This document shows, in pieces, positions 10,360-19,786 of a DNA stretch of 25,000 bases. Both the position numbers and the translations under genes were made by a program. Origin of the DNA: Trachelipus rathkii (taxonomy: Eukaryota; Arthropoda; Malacostraca; Isopoda; Trachelipodidae); contig JABUQX010014239.1 in the NCBI GenBank assembly GCA_015478945.1, positions 1-25,000 on the forward strand, read 5' to 3'. The notes beneath the pieces are model-generated. The model saw only the letters and a list, made by a program, of their open reading frames with translations, had not been told where the DNA came from and did no database searches. Within the stretch, counting starts at the first letter, position 1. Each line of letters begins with the position of its first letter.

Positions 10360-10480
10360 GTTATGGCACTCAGTTGGCACTATGTGGCACTCACTTGACT
10401 ATGTGCACTCACTTGGCATCTTCGGCACTCTTGGACCTCATTGCATCTTGGCACTCACTGGCACTACTGGCACTCACCAG
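10360..10480 (-). repeat. GGCACTC array, right TIR
   Basis: At least eight GGCACTC or GCACTC words lie in 120 bases, the reverse complement of the left array at 1560-1665. The position relative to the shared 17-mer is the same in both TIRs. Confidence 0.75.
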
Positions 10481-11299
10481 CACTCTCTAATCTCATATGA
10501 AAATAATAGAACTAATCATAATCTTTCTTACGTGGTGGGAACATCATAAGCATCAATTAGCGTGGGTCAAATTGACCACATGTTTATGCACGTAAGGGAG
10601 ATATCAAGGTAAACAGTTCAACGACATCAACAAAGAGGCTAATAGTACCTAAGAAGGGACAAAAAATTACGTGGGGTCAAATTGACATGGCGACAAGGAT
10701 ATAGCAGTGCGTTATGTACTTCGTTGATATAAGTTAAATGTAAGTGTTTATGGGAAATTACAGAGCATAGTGAAGGGTTGTGTGGTGATAAGTTCATAGG
10801 AATTCGTATAAGTGTAAGTGGTGTGTGTGTGTTGTGTATGGTGTGTTGTTTGTGCTGTGGGTGTGTGTTGCGCAGCGCAATTGTAGTGTTTCATTAGGTA
10901 GAAGGTCAAATGCGTTACAGTTAGGAACGAAATATTGTGACGGTGATGGCCACGAGTGAGGTAAAACATGGCGTGGTCCAAATGACCTGTACTGGCCATC
11001 AAGGAGCCGAAATATCTGCGTCAAAACAACTTAAGAATCAAAATAGGGCTAGCCCTTAAATTGAGATCAAAAATTTACTGGCAAAATGCCACTGGTACGA
11101 ATATTTGGGGGCTTTAAAAATAGTGGGATACGTAAACGGTTTGCTTACGCATCGTTTGGACGCAACCCTTCGAAGGTTTGCAAAAATTAGATGGTTTCCA
11201 AAATTTTAGGTTGGCCTAAACATAGGTCTCAAAATTTAGGTTGCCAAAATTAGGGTTCTCAAAAAATGTTTAACCTCAAAATTTGGGTTCTACAATCAC

Positions 11300-11495
11300 A
11301 AATTCAAGGTCAGGTAAAAAGGTCAAGGTCAGAAAGGTCAGGTCAACATGTCAAGCAACAAAGAGTCAAGAGTCTCAAGGTCAGTCAGGCCCAAATGTCC
11401 AGGAGGGTCAGGTCAGGCTGGTATATCTCAGTAGTGTCCAAGGCGGTATAGCTCATGGTATGTGTGGTCAAGGTCACGGGTCAAAAAAAGGTCAG
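11300..11495 (+). repeat. AGGTCA repeat array, right TIR
   Basis: Repeated AGGTCA or close variants occur at short, irregular spacing (AAGGTCAGGTCAA and similar). AGGTCA is the consensus half-site of many nuclear receptors, but a simple tandem origin is equally possible. The mirror block in the left TIR is 560-790. Confidence 0.6.
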
Positions 11496-11498
11496 GTA

Positions 11499-11576
11499 GG
11501 TGGGTTTTTCGCTAGTGGGTTTTTCGATAGGTGGGTTTTTCGTTGGGTGGGTTTTTGGGGTGGGTTTTTCGTGCTC
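11499..11576 (+). repeat. Subterminal GTGGGTTTTTCG array
   Basis: Five imperfect copies of a unit of about 15-18 bases starting GTGGGTTTTT lie just inside the right terminus. Four of them continue into TCG. The left end has the inverted, much more degenerate version at about 505-560. Confidence 0.75.
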
Positions 11577-11597
11577 CAATATAGCCCCCCTACTACT

Positions 11598-11603
11598 ATG
11601 GTG
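11598..11603. repeat. Right target-site duplication (ATGGTG)
   Basis: Exact copy of 483-488, immediately outside the ACT end of the right TIR. Confidence 0.7.
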
Positions 11604-12934
11604 GTCAAGGTTTAACACGTTCCCCCAGATAGGTGAGCGCTCTGGGGATGTGAATAGCATTTTCGTTCTATGTGGCACGCCCAGGTACTTATAGATCCTG
11701 TGAGCTGTAGAAAAAGTTCTGCTCTATTGTAACGGGCTTGCACCTGATGCACTTGTACATATATATGACTTAGGTAACCAAGTAACTATGTTTACAATGT
11801 CATTTAACCCTACTAATGCTAGTTTTGCGTTCACGTTGCCACAATAGTTAGTAAGTCCTAAATATATTATTTAGCCTTTTTTTATAATTATTTGTTTGTA
11901 ATTACTCATGCTATTTATTATTTTTGTTTAATCACTCCTTTAGTTATTTATATATTCATTTAATTGTATCAATGCTTAGATAGTTCTGTGATGGTTACCT
12001 GTCGGCACAACTCAATTAGTCAATAGAGCAAATTCAACGGCACAAGGATAGAAATTCTTTTGAGAGCCAAATTTTTTAAACTTTAAAATAAGGTAAAGGT
12101 CAATATTTTTATTAATCTAAAGATAATCTCTAAGCTGCTTCCTGTAAGTCGTAAATATAATTGAAGTACTTTTCTGAGGTCATCCTTACACTGTACTCTC
12201 TCATACCACACTCGTGCTTGATATATTATTTCGTATAACTCTTCGTCTCTCTTGTATGTCAAACAATCTAAATACTTTCACTCAATCTCGACTACAGTTC
12301 TTTTCCATAAACTCCCTTATTACTTATAACTTACTAAAGTTTTAAGTCTAGATAAAGATATAGCTTGTTGAATAAACTTGAGTAAAATGTCAATAACTCT
12401 ATATTATTTATTGACTAAAATTAAATGTACAGGTATGCAGTAAATTAAAATCATGACTATGAATACACAACACTTTCGTGGACATGGCCTTGCATTCCTT
12501 GAAAAGTTGTGGTGTAATAGCGTTTGTTATGGGTTGTTTTTAATTTTAGGCACAATTCAGCTCTCTCTATAAAAAGACTATAACTTACTCTTATAAGATC
12601 AGCTCATGCTTGAAATGATTGTTCGAAATGATAATGTGAACCAAATAAGAAAGAACAGCAAACGCTGGTTTTTCAGCTGATTATATGTCAGGAACAGATC
12701 TTAAACTTTGTAAATCAACATTCTTCCTTCTCAGGTTTATCAAAGGCAGGACCACTTGTGCTGTGAGCAAGTTCACATTTGTTTTTCTTCAATATTTCCA
12801 TATTAGACAAAGACGTTTGTCAAATTTTGACTCCACACTCCATACTTAGATGAATGACAAACATATTCAAAGTTAGCAATAATGTAAAATTAAAAAGAAG
12901 AATATTGATTTTGTGTATGGATTACGAGTTTTTT
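11604..12934. other. Unannotated flank with one unexplained minus-strand open stretch
   Basis: No recognisable gene or element. On the minus strand, 12277 to 12083 is open for 64 codons before a stop and looks protein-like (YKRDEELYEIIYQARVW, KDDLRKVLQLYLRLTGSSLE). It lies downstream, in the same orientation, of the hAT relic at 12935-13395, but does not match the part of that transposase I would expect next. The rest is AT-rich and stop-dense. Confidence 0.4.
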
Positions 12935-13395
12935 TTATAAAATTGAGTCCCTTTTGCTTTTTCTGAATTCCTGAAACCTGTTCAGAAAGCTTCCTCAATT
13001 TAAAAAGTGTTGTTTTAAAGCTATGTCATGTAAAAATATTTTCTTGGCGATGTTTCAATGGCTTGGAAAGTGAATCCAAGTTTCTCTTTCAAAATCTTGA
13101 ACAAAAAGAGAGAATTTGTTTTCGAATGAAATAACTTCTTTTGACATCGAAAAACTAGTTTCCTTTCCCCTGTATTTAACGATTAAGTTGATTTAGATGA
13201 GACGTAACTTCTACAATGAAATAAAATTTTGGGATTCACTGATCGTTCGTTAGCTCTGGAAAGTGAACACCCTTTTCAAGAAGAAGTGCTTTTTATTGTG
13301 GATTTATATGTTCTTTTACCGTCTTTCTCCTAATTTTGCTGGAACGTTGAGTGGTTTGAGCAATACCCGTTTCTGGACCTCTGGATTCTTCACTT
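12935..13395 (-). pseudogene. hAT transposase remnant (GTF2IRD2/ZBED-like)
   Basis: The minus strand encodes, in two frames joined by a frameshift near 13160, the middle part of a hAT-type transposase. Frame one (about 13395-13160) reads KALLLEKGVHFPELTNDQ, then a stop, then IPKFYFIVEVTSHLNQLN and, after another stop, IQGKGN. Frame two (about 13160-12935) reads SKEVISFENK, LFVQDFERETWIHFP, a stop, NIAKKIFLHDIALKQHFL, a stop, and FLNRFQEFRKSKRD. The order (EKG...ELT-DQ-W..., HLN-LN..QGK, internal F...L.LF, HFP, RFQ.F) is that of domesticated-looking hAT proteins such as GTF2IRD2 and ZBED5, recalled from general knowledge. The conserved C-terminal dimerisation region is not seen. Dead copy. Confidence 0.8.
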
Positions 13396-13506
13396 CCTTA
13401 TATAATTGGGTGTTTAACAGATGCATAACGTAAGTCATCAGCGAACTATATTAAATTAAATACAAATATAACACAATGGACTTTATTTTTATTACTTAAT
13501 ACATGA

Positions 13507-16500
13507 TTATCCCACTACGGGGCTGGGCTTATTCCTCATAGAAAAAATCCACCAGAGCCGCAAGTCTAAAGCGACATCTTCAGATGAGCCAGACGTGGGC
13601 GTTTGAAAGCGAGGAAAATTAATACAGTTCGAAAAACAGAAAGATGGACAGTACTCATAGAACAGAAGTGACTGAAAGAAGGAGACACCACAAAGGAACG
13701 GTCTGGGTTTCAGATAGCTCACGCATAACTCAATGGAGAGAAAGGCAACCCTTGTGCTACGGTGGGCGAAGCGCAATGGTGGTGGAATACACCAGAGGTC
13801 AACTTCCCGAACATCTGCGGTTGTAGGTACCTAAAGAAAAGAGAATAGTGCGCCAAAAGTTTATGTCAGCAGAGATAGAGGTCAGGGAAGTTTGAAAGCA
13901 AGAGGACAGTTTTATTAATCTCTTTGCTTTAGACTCAACCATATCCAGTAGAAGGGTGGAGCGGAAGCCCCAGATGTGGAGAACGCAGTACTCCAACAGT
14001 ACGACTAAGACCCTTATATAACTGGAATAACTGAGCAGAAGAAAATAAATCCAAGAGCTTGAAAACTCCCAGTTTCTTTTGAGGCACCTTAGGTAACCGT
14101 TGATATGGGGTTTCAAGAATTTTGGCTATATGTTCAATCAAGAAATGTCGTGTGTTTGTTCACAAGTGAGACGTTAGAATGGTCGGAAAAACTAGGAAAG
14201 TTGGGAGGGTGTTTTGAGCAAGGAGATTGTAACAAAGTTGAGTTTTTTAAAGAGTTGAATTTCCCAAGTTGTGGTGACCCCACCGAGAAATCTCATCCAG
14301 GTTTCGGCAAGAATAGAATCGGAAAGCTGAAAACGAGAGGCAGCTCTAAATCAAATGAGGAGCAGATTTTTGAAATGATGGAAGAATGGAGAGTTAAATT
14401 GTTGGCAAATAAGAGTGAACAAGAAATTAGAAGTAACGGCTGAGGAGATGTCTGATGAAAGGTAAGAATAAAATTGGAGATATAAAAGAAACCATGAGGA
14501 GCACACGCAATTAACAGGAATAAGAGGTGAGTCGTTCCATCAACAAGTGTTTGATATGGAAAGCATCAGAGAGAAAACTTTCAGAAGAGTAAGCAAAAGA
14601 AGGAGGAATCAAGAAGGGGAGCCTTAGAGAGTAAGTGATGCATGACATACCCGGTCACAGCTTTAGATATGTCCAAGCGCAACCACACAATGCCTCCCAA
14701 TAGTCCTAAGGGCAGAAGACCATAAATCATACGATAATAAGCATGTCACCAGTTGATCACTCCGAGGTCGAAATCCATACTGTCTGATCTGAAAGAAGGG
14801 AAATGAAGACTCCAGATATCATGAATGAGAGTTTAGAAGAGTTTCAAAAGATTTTAGATAGAATACAAGTGAGAGCTATTATTTACGATAGTTAGCATAG
14901 AATGCAGAATGATTCTATTATTTTTCGGTTGCTTGTATCATATGCCGCCGCTTTCAGCAGCTGAGAAAAAAGTATTTAGTAATTAAGGCCTAAAAAAAAG
15001 AAAGGGGTTTTAAAAAAGAAAAAACGGTTTGGGGGGGAAAAAAAAACGCCGGACAGGTTTCCAGCCCTCAAAGCACACTCCTCAAAACTGGGAGGATGCC
15101 ATCCGTGCCACTAGCATTCTGAGGTTTCCAGTTCAGACCTCCTGCACCCAATCATGCGTAATCACATGAAGAGACATGGGAAGCCTGAGGAGGAGACCGG
15201 AGTACGGAATGGGGATGCCGGGAATCGTTCAGGGTAGAATAAGATGAAAGAGTGAGGCCAAAGAGATTAGCCTTTTCTGTAGGAGAATTGGCTACCAGAT
15301 CCGTCAGAGCGAACATATGAGGAAGGAAAAGGCACGACATACTAACAGTTTTACTAGAGATTTTTTGACAAGAAGGCCAGAAATTTTTACTCAGTAGGAG
15401 AACAAGCAGATTGGCGCAACTTTTTTTAATGAAAGTGGGCTTATCCTGTGAGTAAGTGTCCCTGCAACGCCTTCGCGAGCATAAAATGGAAATTAAGCAA
15501 GAGTGAATAGGAGAGCGAGAGTTTTTTCATGCCCGATAAGCCAATGTTTCTCTGCTTGAATGGCGCAAGAGCCGTCTCCGTCCAACCATGGAATTTTGAA
15601 AAGAAACAATTTATCTGAAGATGGAATGAACTTGCTCATCCCCGGTGATTACGGCCCTTACTTTTTCAGAAATCGCGATCGAAGCGCCCTCTGAGTCAAG
15701 CAGGATTTCTTCCAATTTTTATGTCAAGAAAAGACACAATGCCCCTAATTAGCCCGATTAAAGCGCCAGAAAGTACGTTAGGCATCGTAAGCTGCAGAAA
15801 AAAGTATTATAATCTAAGAGATATGAATATTTGTAATCATAGTTATTGTTGTCATAGGAGGAAATGGTGCTTTTAAAACGAGGAAGAGTAGTGGTGAAAC
15901 ATAAGTCAAGCATTTTCAAGATTAGATAATTCAGCTGGGATATGTGTAGGTTCCTTAAATTGACTGTTTGAGATCGTTGAGATACTGGGAATGTTTTGCC
16001 TCTTCCCACCTGCATCAAGTTATGAGAAAAGCCCAACCACTCAGTGTGGTGTACGTTGAAATCCCCTAAATAGAGAACCTCATTTGGATGGGAAGAAGTA
16101 ACAGTCTCATGAGAAGTAGTGAGATATTCAAAAAGAGCGTAAAAATCTGTTCCATTAAGGGAGCAGTAGCAGAAGCACAAGATAATGGTAGTAGTAGGGA
16201 GAAAGATTATAAGTCATAGAACATCAAAGTAGTAAATTCAAGGTTATTGAAACGTGTTACAGGAGTGTTAATGTTTATATAGATACAGACTCCACCATTC
16301 AGTTTTTGGAATATTTAGTAAAAAAAGTTATAGTTAGAGATATTAAGTTTTTTTGAAAAAGAATCCCTGGCTTGCTGGGTCTCTCGGACAATAATAAAAT
16401 GTTAGGTCGAGAGTTTTAGAGAGGTAATATTTCCACAGATTTCATGATTAGCAATTCGGCCACTTACAATTGATAAATCATAAATATATCCTTTAATAAA

Positions 16501-16680
16501 GAGATTCAACACCATTTTTAATAACTTGCAACAAATACAGTGCAGGATTAGCCAATTTTATTTTATTATGTATTGATAGATTTATGTTCAAAGTTAATAC
16601 ATACTTTTGGGAAGACAGATTATTGTTGGCAACTGATTTAAATAAATCCAAGGAAGAGATATGGTTCGAATTTATAACCA
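13507..16680 (-). pseudogene. Non-LTR retrotransposon (LINE) ORF2, near full length, dead
   Basis: Reading the minus strand from the 5' side: an apurinic-type endonuclease with GGVCIYI (about 16295-16270) and the diagnostic YLGDFNVHHTEWLG (about 16075-16030). Next comes the linker between endonuclease and reverse transcriptase, with ETLAYRA, KNSRSPIHSCL, SKNFWPSCQKIS and SPTEKANLF (15560-15270). The reverse transcriptase follows, with IRQYGFRPRSDQL (14795-14760), the DISKA motif near 14680 split from VVAL by a one-base shift, LVDGTT, and FANNLTLHSS where the catalytic FADD is expected (14415-14385). Then come the thumb region (SSAQLFQLYKGL, LLEYCVLHIWG, VESKAKRLI; 14090-13900) and a C-terminal domain ending at 13507. 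Many frameshifts and stops are present. ORF1 is not identified, though 16681-17000 may hold degraded 5' sequence. The family resembles LINEs common in shrimp and crab genomes. Confidence 0.85.
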
Positions 16681-17008
16681 ATTTGGAATCTAACAGTGTT
16701 TAAAATGAATAGACTTTGACGTTTCCACCTAAATAGATGTGCTATTAGTACTTGCTCCACATATATGGGATGAAAAAAACTCAGACTTTGATTTTAAAAT
16801 TATCTTGATAAATATGGGGATAACATTTAGTGCCTAGCGTGTCATTGGTCCAAGCCATGATATAAGGAAAATTTCAGAAGATCTATCAAGACGATGAGGT
16901 AAAAGGTCTTTGCTTGTAATGCTCAAGGAATAACTTAGTACACCTAGTAACCGAGGCTGGACCGACTAACCGCAGTTAGTTAGCACTAAGTATCATGCCA
17001 GTAAAATT

Positions 17009-17027
17009 TATTATATTATTATTATTA

Positions 17028-17058
<31 letters not shown>

Positions 17059-17112
17059 GATTATTATTATTATTATTATTTATTATTATTATTCATTATT
17101 ATTATATTATTA

Positions 17113-17146
<34 letters not shown>

Positions 17147-17174
17147 TAATTATATTATTATTATTTTATTATTT
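17009..17174. repeat. ATT microsatellite
   Basis: Imperfect (ATT)n tract ending directly at a potential splice acceptor (TTTAG at 17172-17176). It begins just 5' of the LINE relic on that relic's strand. Confidence 0.9.
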
Positions 17175-17176
17175 AG

Positions 17177-17317
17177 GAAACGTTGCAGCGTGAGAGGAGT
17201 CCTTTCTTTCAAGCGCTCTGGTTTATTGTTTGTATACTCGTTACTTGTGTAATGTCATCTTCGTACAGCAGTAAAACAACAGCCTTGGATGACCCCAAAC
17301 CAGGAAGAATTAAACAG
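17177..17317 (+). CDS. Candidate exon with signal-peptide-like segment
   Basis: Open from a possible acceptor (ATTTAG, 17171-17176) to a good donor (AACAG|GTAGGT, 17317/17318). The frame reads LQRERSPFFQ, then a hydrophobic run ALWFIVCILVTCVM, then SSSYSSKTTALDDPKPGRIKQ split by the donor after KQ. Its base composition is clearly less AT-rich than its surroundings. A basic-hydrophobic-small-polar order is what a secretory signal peptide looks like. An ATG at 17252-17254 is internal, so the true start may lie in an upstream exon. I do not recognise the protein. It could also be a chance open frame or a TE fragment. Confidence 0.35.
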
Positions 17318-17479
17318 GTAGGTTTATTGATATTCTTGTTTAGCAATACTATTGTAAATATTCTATATATTGAATACTGTACATATAATTTGTTTTTGTC
17401 TTCATTTTATTGGTTACTGTAAACACACGCAGAACAAGGAACAGAGATCATAGAAAACAAGAGATAAAAAGTTTTACTG

Positions 17480-17637
17480 CAGGGACTAGGGTCAGGTTCC
17501 CCCCCCTTTCCTCTTCTATGATATTCTGTTCCTTATCGGTATGCGGTATCGAAGTACCTATGTAATCAGTAATCAAGCTGGTCTGAACAAACGATAAAAT
17601 TTGGTATCGGTAAAAATTTGGTATCACTCCATCCCTT
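17480..17637. mobile_element. Short hAT-type MITE candidate
   Basis: The segment begins CAGGGACTAGGG and ends CACTCCATCCCTT, so its ends are imperfect inverted repeats of the CAGGGAT type used by many hAT elements. The interior contains GGTATCGG and GGTATCACTCC, a wording common in short non-autonomous hAT elements. An 8-bp target duplication cannot be checked because the right side runs into a TA microsatellite. Confidence 0.4.
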
Positions 17638-17638
17638 A

Positions 17639-17751
17639 ATATATATATATAATATATAATATTATATATATATATATATATCATTATAGATACAAATATA
17701 AATACATGTTTAAATATTATATATATTATATATATATATTATATATATATA

Positions 17752-17788
<37 letters not shown>

Positions 17789-17886
17789 ATTATATATATA
17801 TTATTATATATATATAATATATATATATATCATATATATATATATATATATATTAGTATATATATTATATATATATATATATATAT
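17639..17886. repeat. TA microsatellite
   Basis: Imperfect (TA)n of about 250 bases, broken by a short non-repetitive stretch at about 17680-17710. Apparent open frames rich in I and Y across it are artefacts. Confidence 0.95.
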
Positions 17887-17891
17887 TTCAG

Positions 17892-17924
17892 AAAAATTGT
17901 AGAAATGAATGCCGCTGCTTTTGA
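17892..17924 (+). CDS. Possible terminal exon, cysteine-rich
   Basis: TTTCAG at 17886-17891 could be a splice acceptor, followed in phase 0 by KNCRNECRCF and a stop at 17922-17924. Joined to 17177-17317 it would give a small secreted peptide with three cysteines after a basic GRIK site. The acceptor lies in a TA repeat, with almost no pyrimidine tract, so the splice is weak evidence. Confidence 0.2.
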   Translation, partial: KNCRNECRCF

Positions 17925-17986
17925 AAGAACAAAGAGCAAGAAGCCGATAATGAAATCCACTATTGTTGTAGAGAAGAAAATCAGCA

Positions 17987-18924
17987 TCAAATTATTAAAT
18001 TGAATGTTGACATGTTTCGATACACAGCGTTTGAATCTGTGTGAGTCAAAGGAAGTACGGGCAATAGAAGAAAAAGTGTGTCAAAAGTTAACAGTAGAAT
18101 GCATAAAAGATTGAGCATAACCGTTACATTTAGGGTCAGCGAGCTGGATTGATTTACAGAGAAAATATGAGATTGGGGTGGGAAGCAAGTCACACGAACT
18201 CTCGTTAAAGGGGGATACAGTAGACTAGAAAGTTTAGAGGACCAACCTTCGTCGTAAAAACCAATACGGTAGTATATAAGGAAGGGTAAAACAAAACTGC
18301 GAAAAATTTTTGCCGCCCCCACCCTGGCCTTTGGGATCAATGTAGTCAGTTAGTTGAGGAAAAAAGGAATTTTTTTTTTAGGATGGGGAAAAAGGAATCT
18401 AAAGATAGCGAGAGATTGTAAAGAGTCTGGGCTTTGCACTTAACTCCATTGAAGATCGAACGACATCCCTTTACAATAAATGGAGTGACCCGAAGAAGTT
18501 CTAGAGCACATAACCTCTTAGAAATGCTTAGGGATAGATACGATCTTTCTATGAAAGATCGGGAGAAAGTAAAATACCATAAAAATTAAAAAAAAGTAAT
18601 ATTTCAGTACCGAATTATGCTGATGATCTGGGATAACATTATTCGAATTGAGGTTTCCAAATCATCCGGCTTATTATAGATTTGAATTGTTGGAAATAAC
18701 AGGTTAATTAGAACTAAAAGACGATAGTTGGAAGGTTGAAAATGGTTTCTCTTTTTGCGGCACAGCACAGTGAAATTTCATTCTTCCAGCTAGAAGAAAA
18801 GGCGAAGTTAATAAACAGAAATGAAATAGTTTACCAAGGCAAGGTGATGGTTCTGGAGAGAACAGTTTAAAGCACAAGAGATATTCCGTCAGAATCATAC
18901 ACCATCGCAGTATTAATCAGAGAG

Positions 18925-18959
<35 letters not shown>

Positions 18960-19007
18960 GAGAGAGAGAAGAGAGAGAGAGAGCATGTGAGAGAGAGAGA
19001 GAGAGAG

Positions 19008-19098
<91 letters not shown>

Positions 19099-19143
19099 AG
19101 AGAAAGTAAGAGAGAGAGAGAGAGAGAGAGAAAGAAGGAAAAG

Positions 19144-19240
<97 letters not shown>

Positions 19241-19322
19241 AAGAGAGAGTGACAGAGCCGAGAGAGAGAGAGAAAGGAATGAGAACTAGCAGAGGGGAAG
19301 TGAGGGAATAAGAGAAGGCAAA

Positions 19323-19362
<40 letters not shown>

Positions 19363-19786
19363 CTCACAGCATTGACTAAAACTGTGAGGTTTGGCATTAA
19401 TAAGTTGAAGGAAGGTGAAGAAGAGGTAAATGTACTGGAATCATATGAAGTTGTATTGGAGTAAAAGGTTTGAGAAAAAAATTTGAGCAGATGGTAGGAT
19501 GAAACCGTCTGAAGAGTAAGAAAGATTTCTAGATAGATCAGAGGAGGAAGTGAAGTACCAGTATTAGATGGAAAAAGAGGAGCAAGAAGAACAAGAACGA
19601 TTTCCCATGTAGAAACGAGTTCAAGTACACAAAATATAGATTTAGCATTATCAGAAATAAAATATAAGTGGTATGAGTTTTCTGGAGATTGAAAACGACA
19701 AAATTCCGGAATAAATCGAATAGTAAGAAACCATACAGAGTTAAACCAAAGTTTATTAGTTTTGTGGACGAACACATAGGTAACAA
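17987..19786 (-). pseudogene. Second LINE copy, 5'-truncated, split by GA repeat
   Basis: Minus strand, same family and orientation as the copy at 13507-16680. From 19786 down: linker (KLWFNSVWF, SYHLLKFFSQTFYSN, LLMPNLTVLVNAVRF), then the 443-bp CT tract, then reverse-transcriptase start (NTAMVYDSDGISLVL, equivalent to the family's GPDGIP region), FSPEPSPCLGKLFHFCL and, by frameshift, NYRLLVLI and SNNVIPDHQH (18890-18600). The central palm including the catalytic aspartates is missing, probably deleted between about 18570 and 18350. The C-terminal domain resumes at 18340 (FLIYYRIGFYDEGWSSKLSS) and runs to 17987. The endonuclease is absent, consistent with 5' truncation. Confidence 0.75.
18919..19361. 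repeat. GA/CT microsatellite inside LINE copy
   Basis: About 443 bases of (GA)n with scattered AAG, GGA and similar interruptions. On the minus strand it is (CT)n and reads mostly Ser-Leu in frame with the LINE on both sides. Confidence 0.95.

Larger units (their letters stand above)
489..11597. mobile_element. Large long-TIR DNA transposon, Polinton/Maverick-like, decayed
   Basis: Seen: the left end reads AGTGAGGGGGG and the reverse complement of the right end reads AGTAGTAGGGGGGC. Both are followed by TATT and GAGCACGAAAA or a close variant. The ends are flanked by the same 6-bp repeat, and inverted similarity continues inward for more than 2 kb. Known: Polintons/Mavericks are usually 15-20 kb, carry long TIRs starting with AG, and make 6-bp target duplications. 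Inferred: this copy, at about 11.1 kb, is an internally reduced or divergent member. Its two TIRs are visibly diverged from each other by substitutions and indels, so the insertion is old. No DDE integrase, family-B DNA polymerase, packaging ATPase, protease or capsid motif could be recognised in the interior, so the family call rests on termini only. A foldback-type element, or another superfamily with very long TIRs, is the alternative. Confidence 0.65.
8935..11597 (-). repeat. Right terminal inverted repeat, with duplicated inner module
   Basis: This is the inverted counterpart of 489-2790. Its outer 2.3 kb (about 9300-11597) aligns collinearly with the left TIR. The inner part repeats the last module of the TIR, so the block ending ACACAGAGTTT (minus strand) occurs at 9441-9480 and again at 8981-9022, while the left TIR has it once. 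Open frames at 9968-10183, 10748-11024 and 11266-11694 fall on simple arrays (CA, AGGTCA, GTGGGTTTTT) and look spurious. Confidence 0.85.

Noticed and set aside
10748..11694. Several overlapping open frames in the right TIR (TH-rich and GGF/VGF-rich)
   Set aside because: They are translations of CA, AGGTCA and GTGGGTTTTT arrays. The left TIR does not preserve the same proteins.
13644..14443. Plus-strand open frames at 13644-13826 and 14105-14443
   Set aside because: They are antisense shadows of the LINE reverse-transcriptase and C-terminal region on the minus strand.
17706..17924. I/Y-rich open frame across the TA repeat
   Set aside because: Pure artefact of (TA)n. Only the last ten codons after TTTCAG were kept, as a weak exon candidate.
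18867..19775. A 302-codon minus-strand open frame, Ser-Leu rich
   Set aside because: It is a LINE fragment plus a translated CT microsatellite, not a gene. Described as a LINE relic instead.
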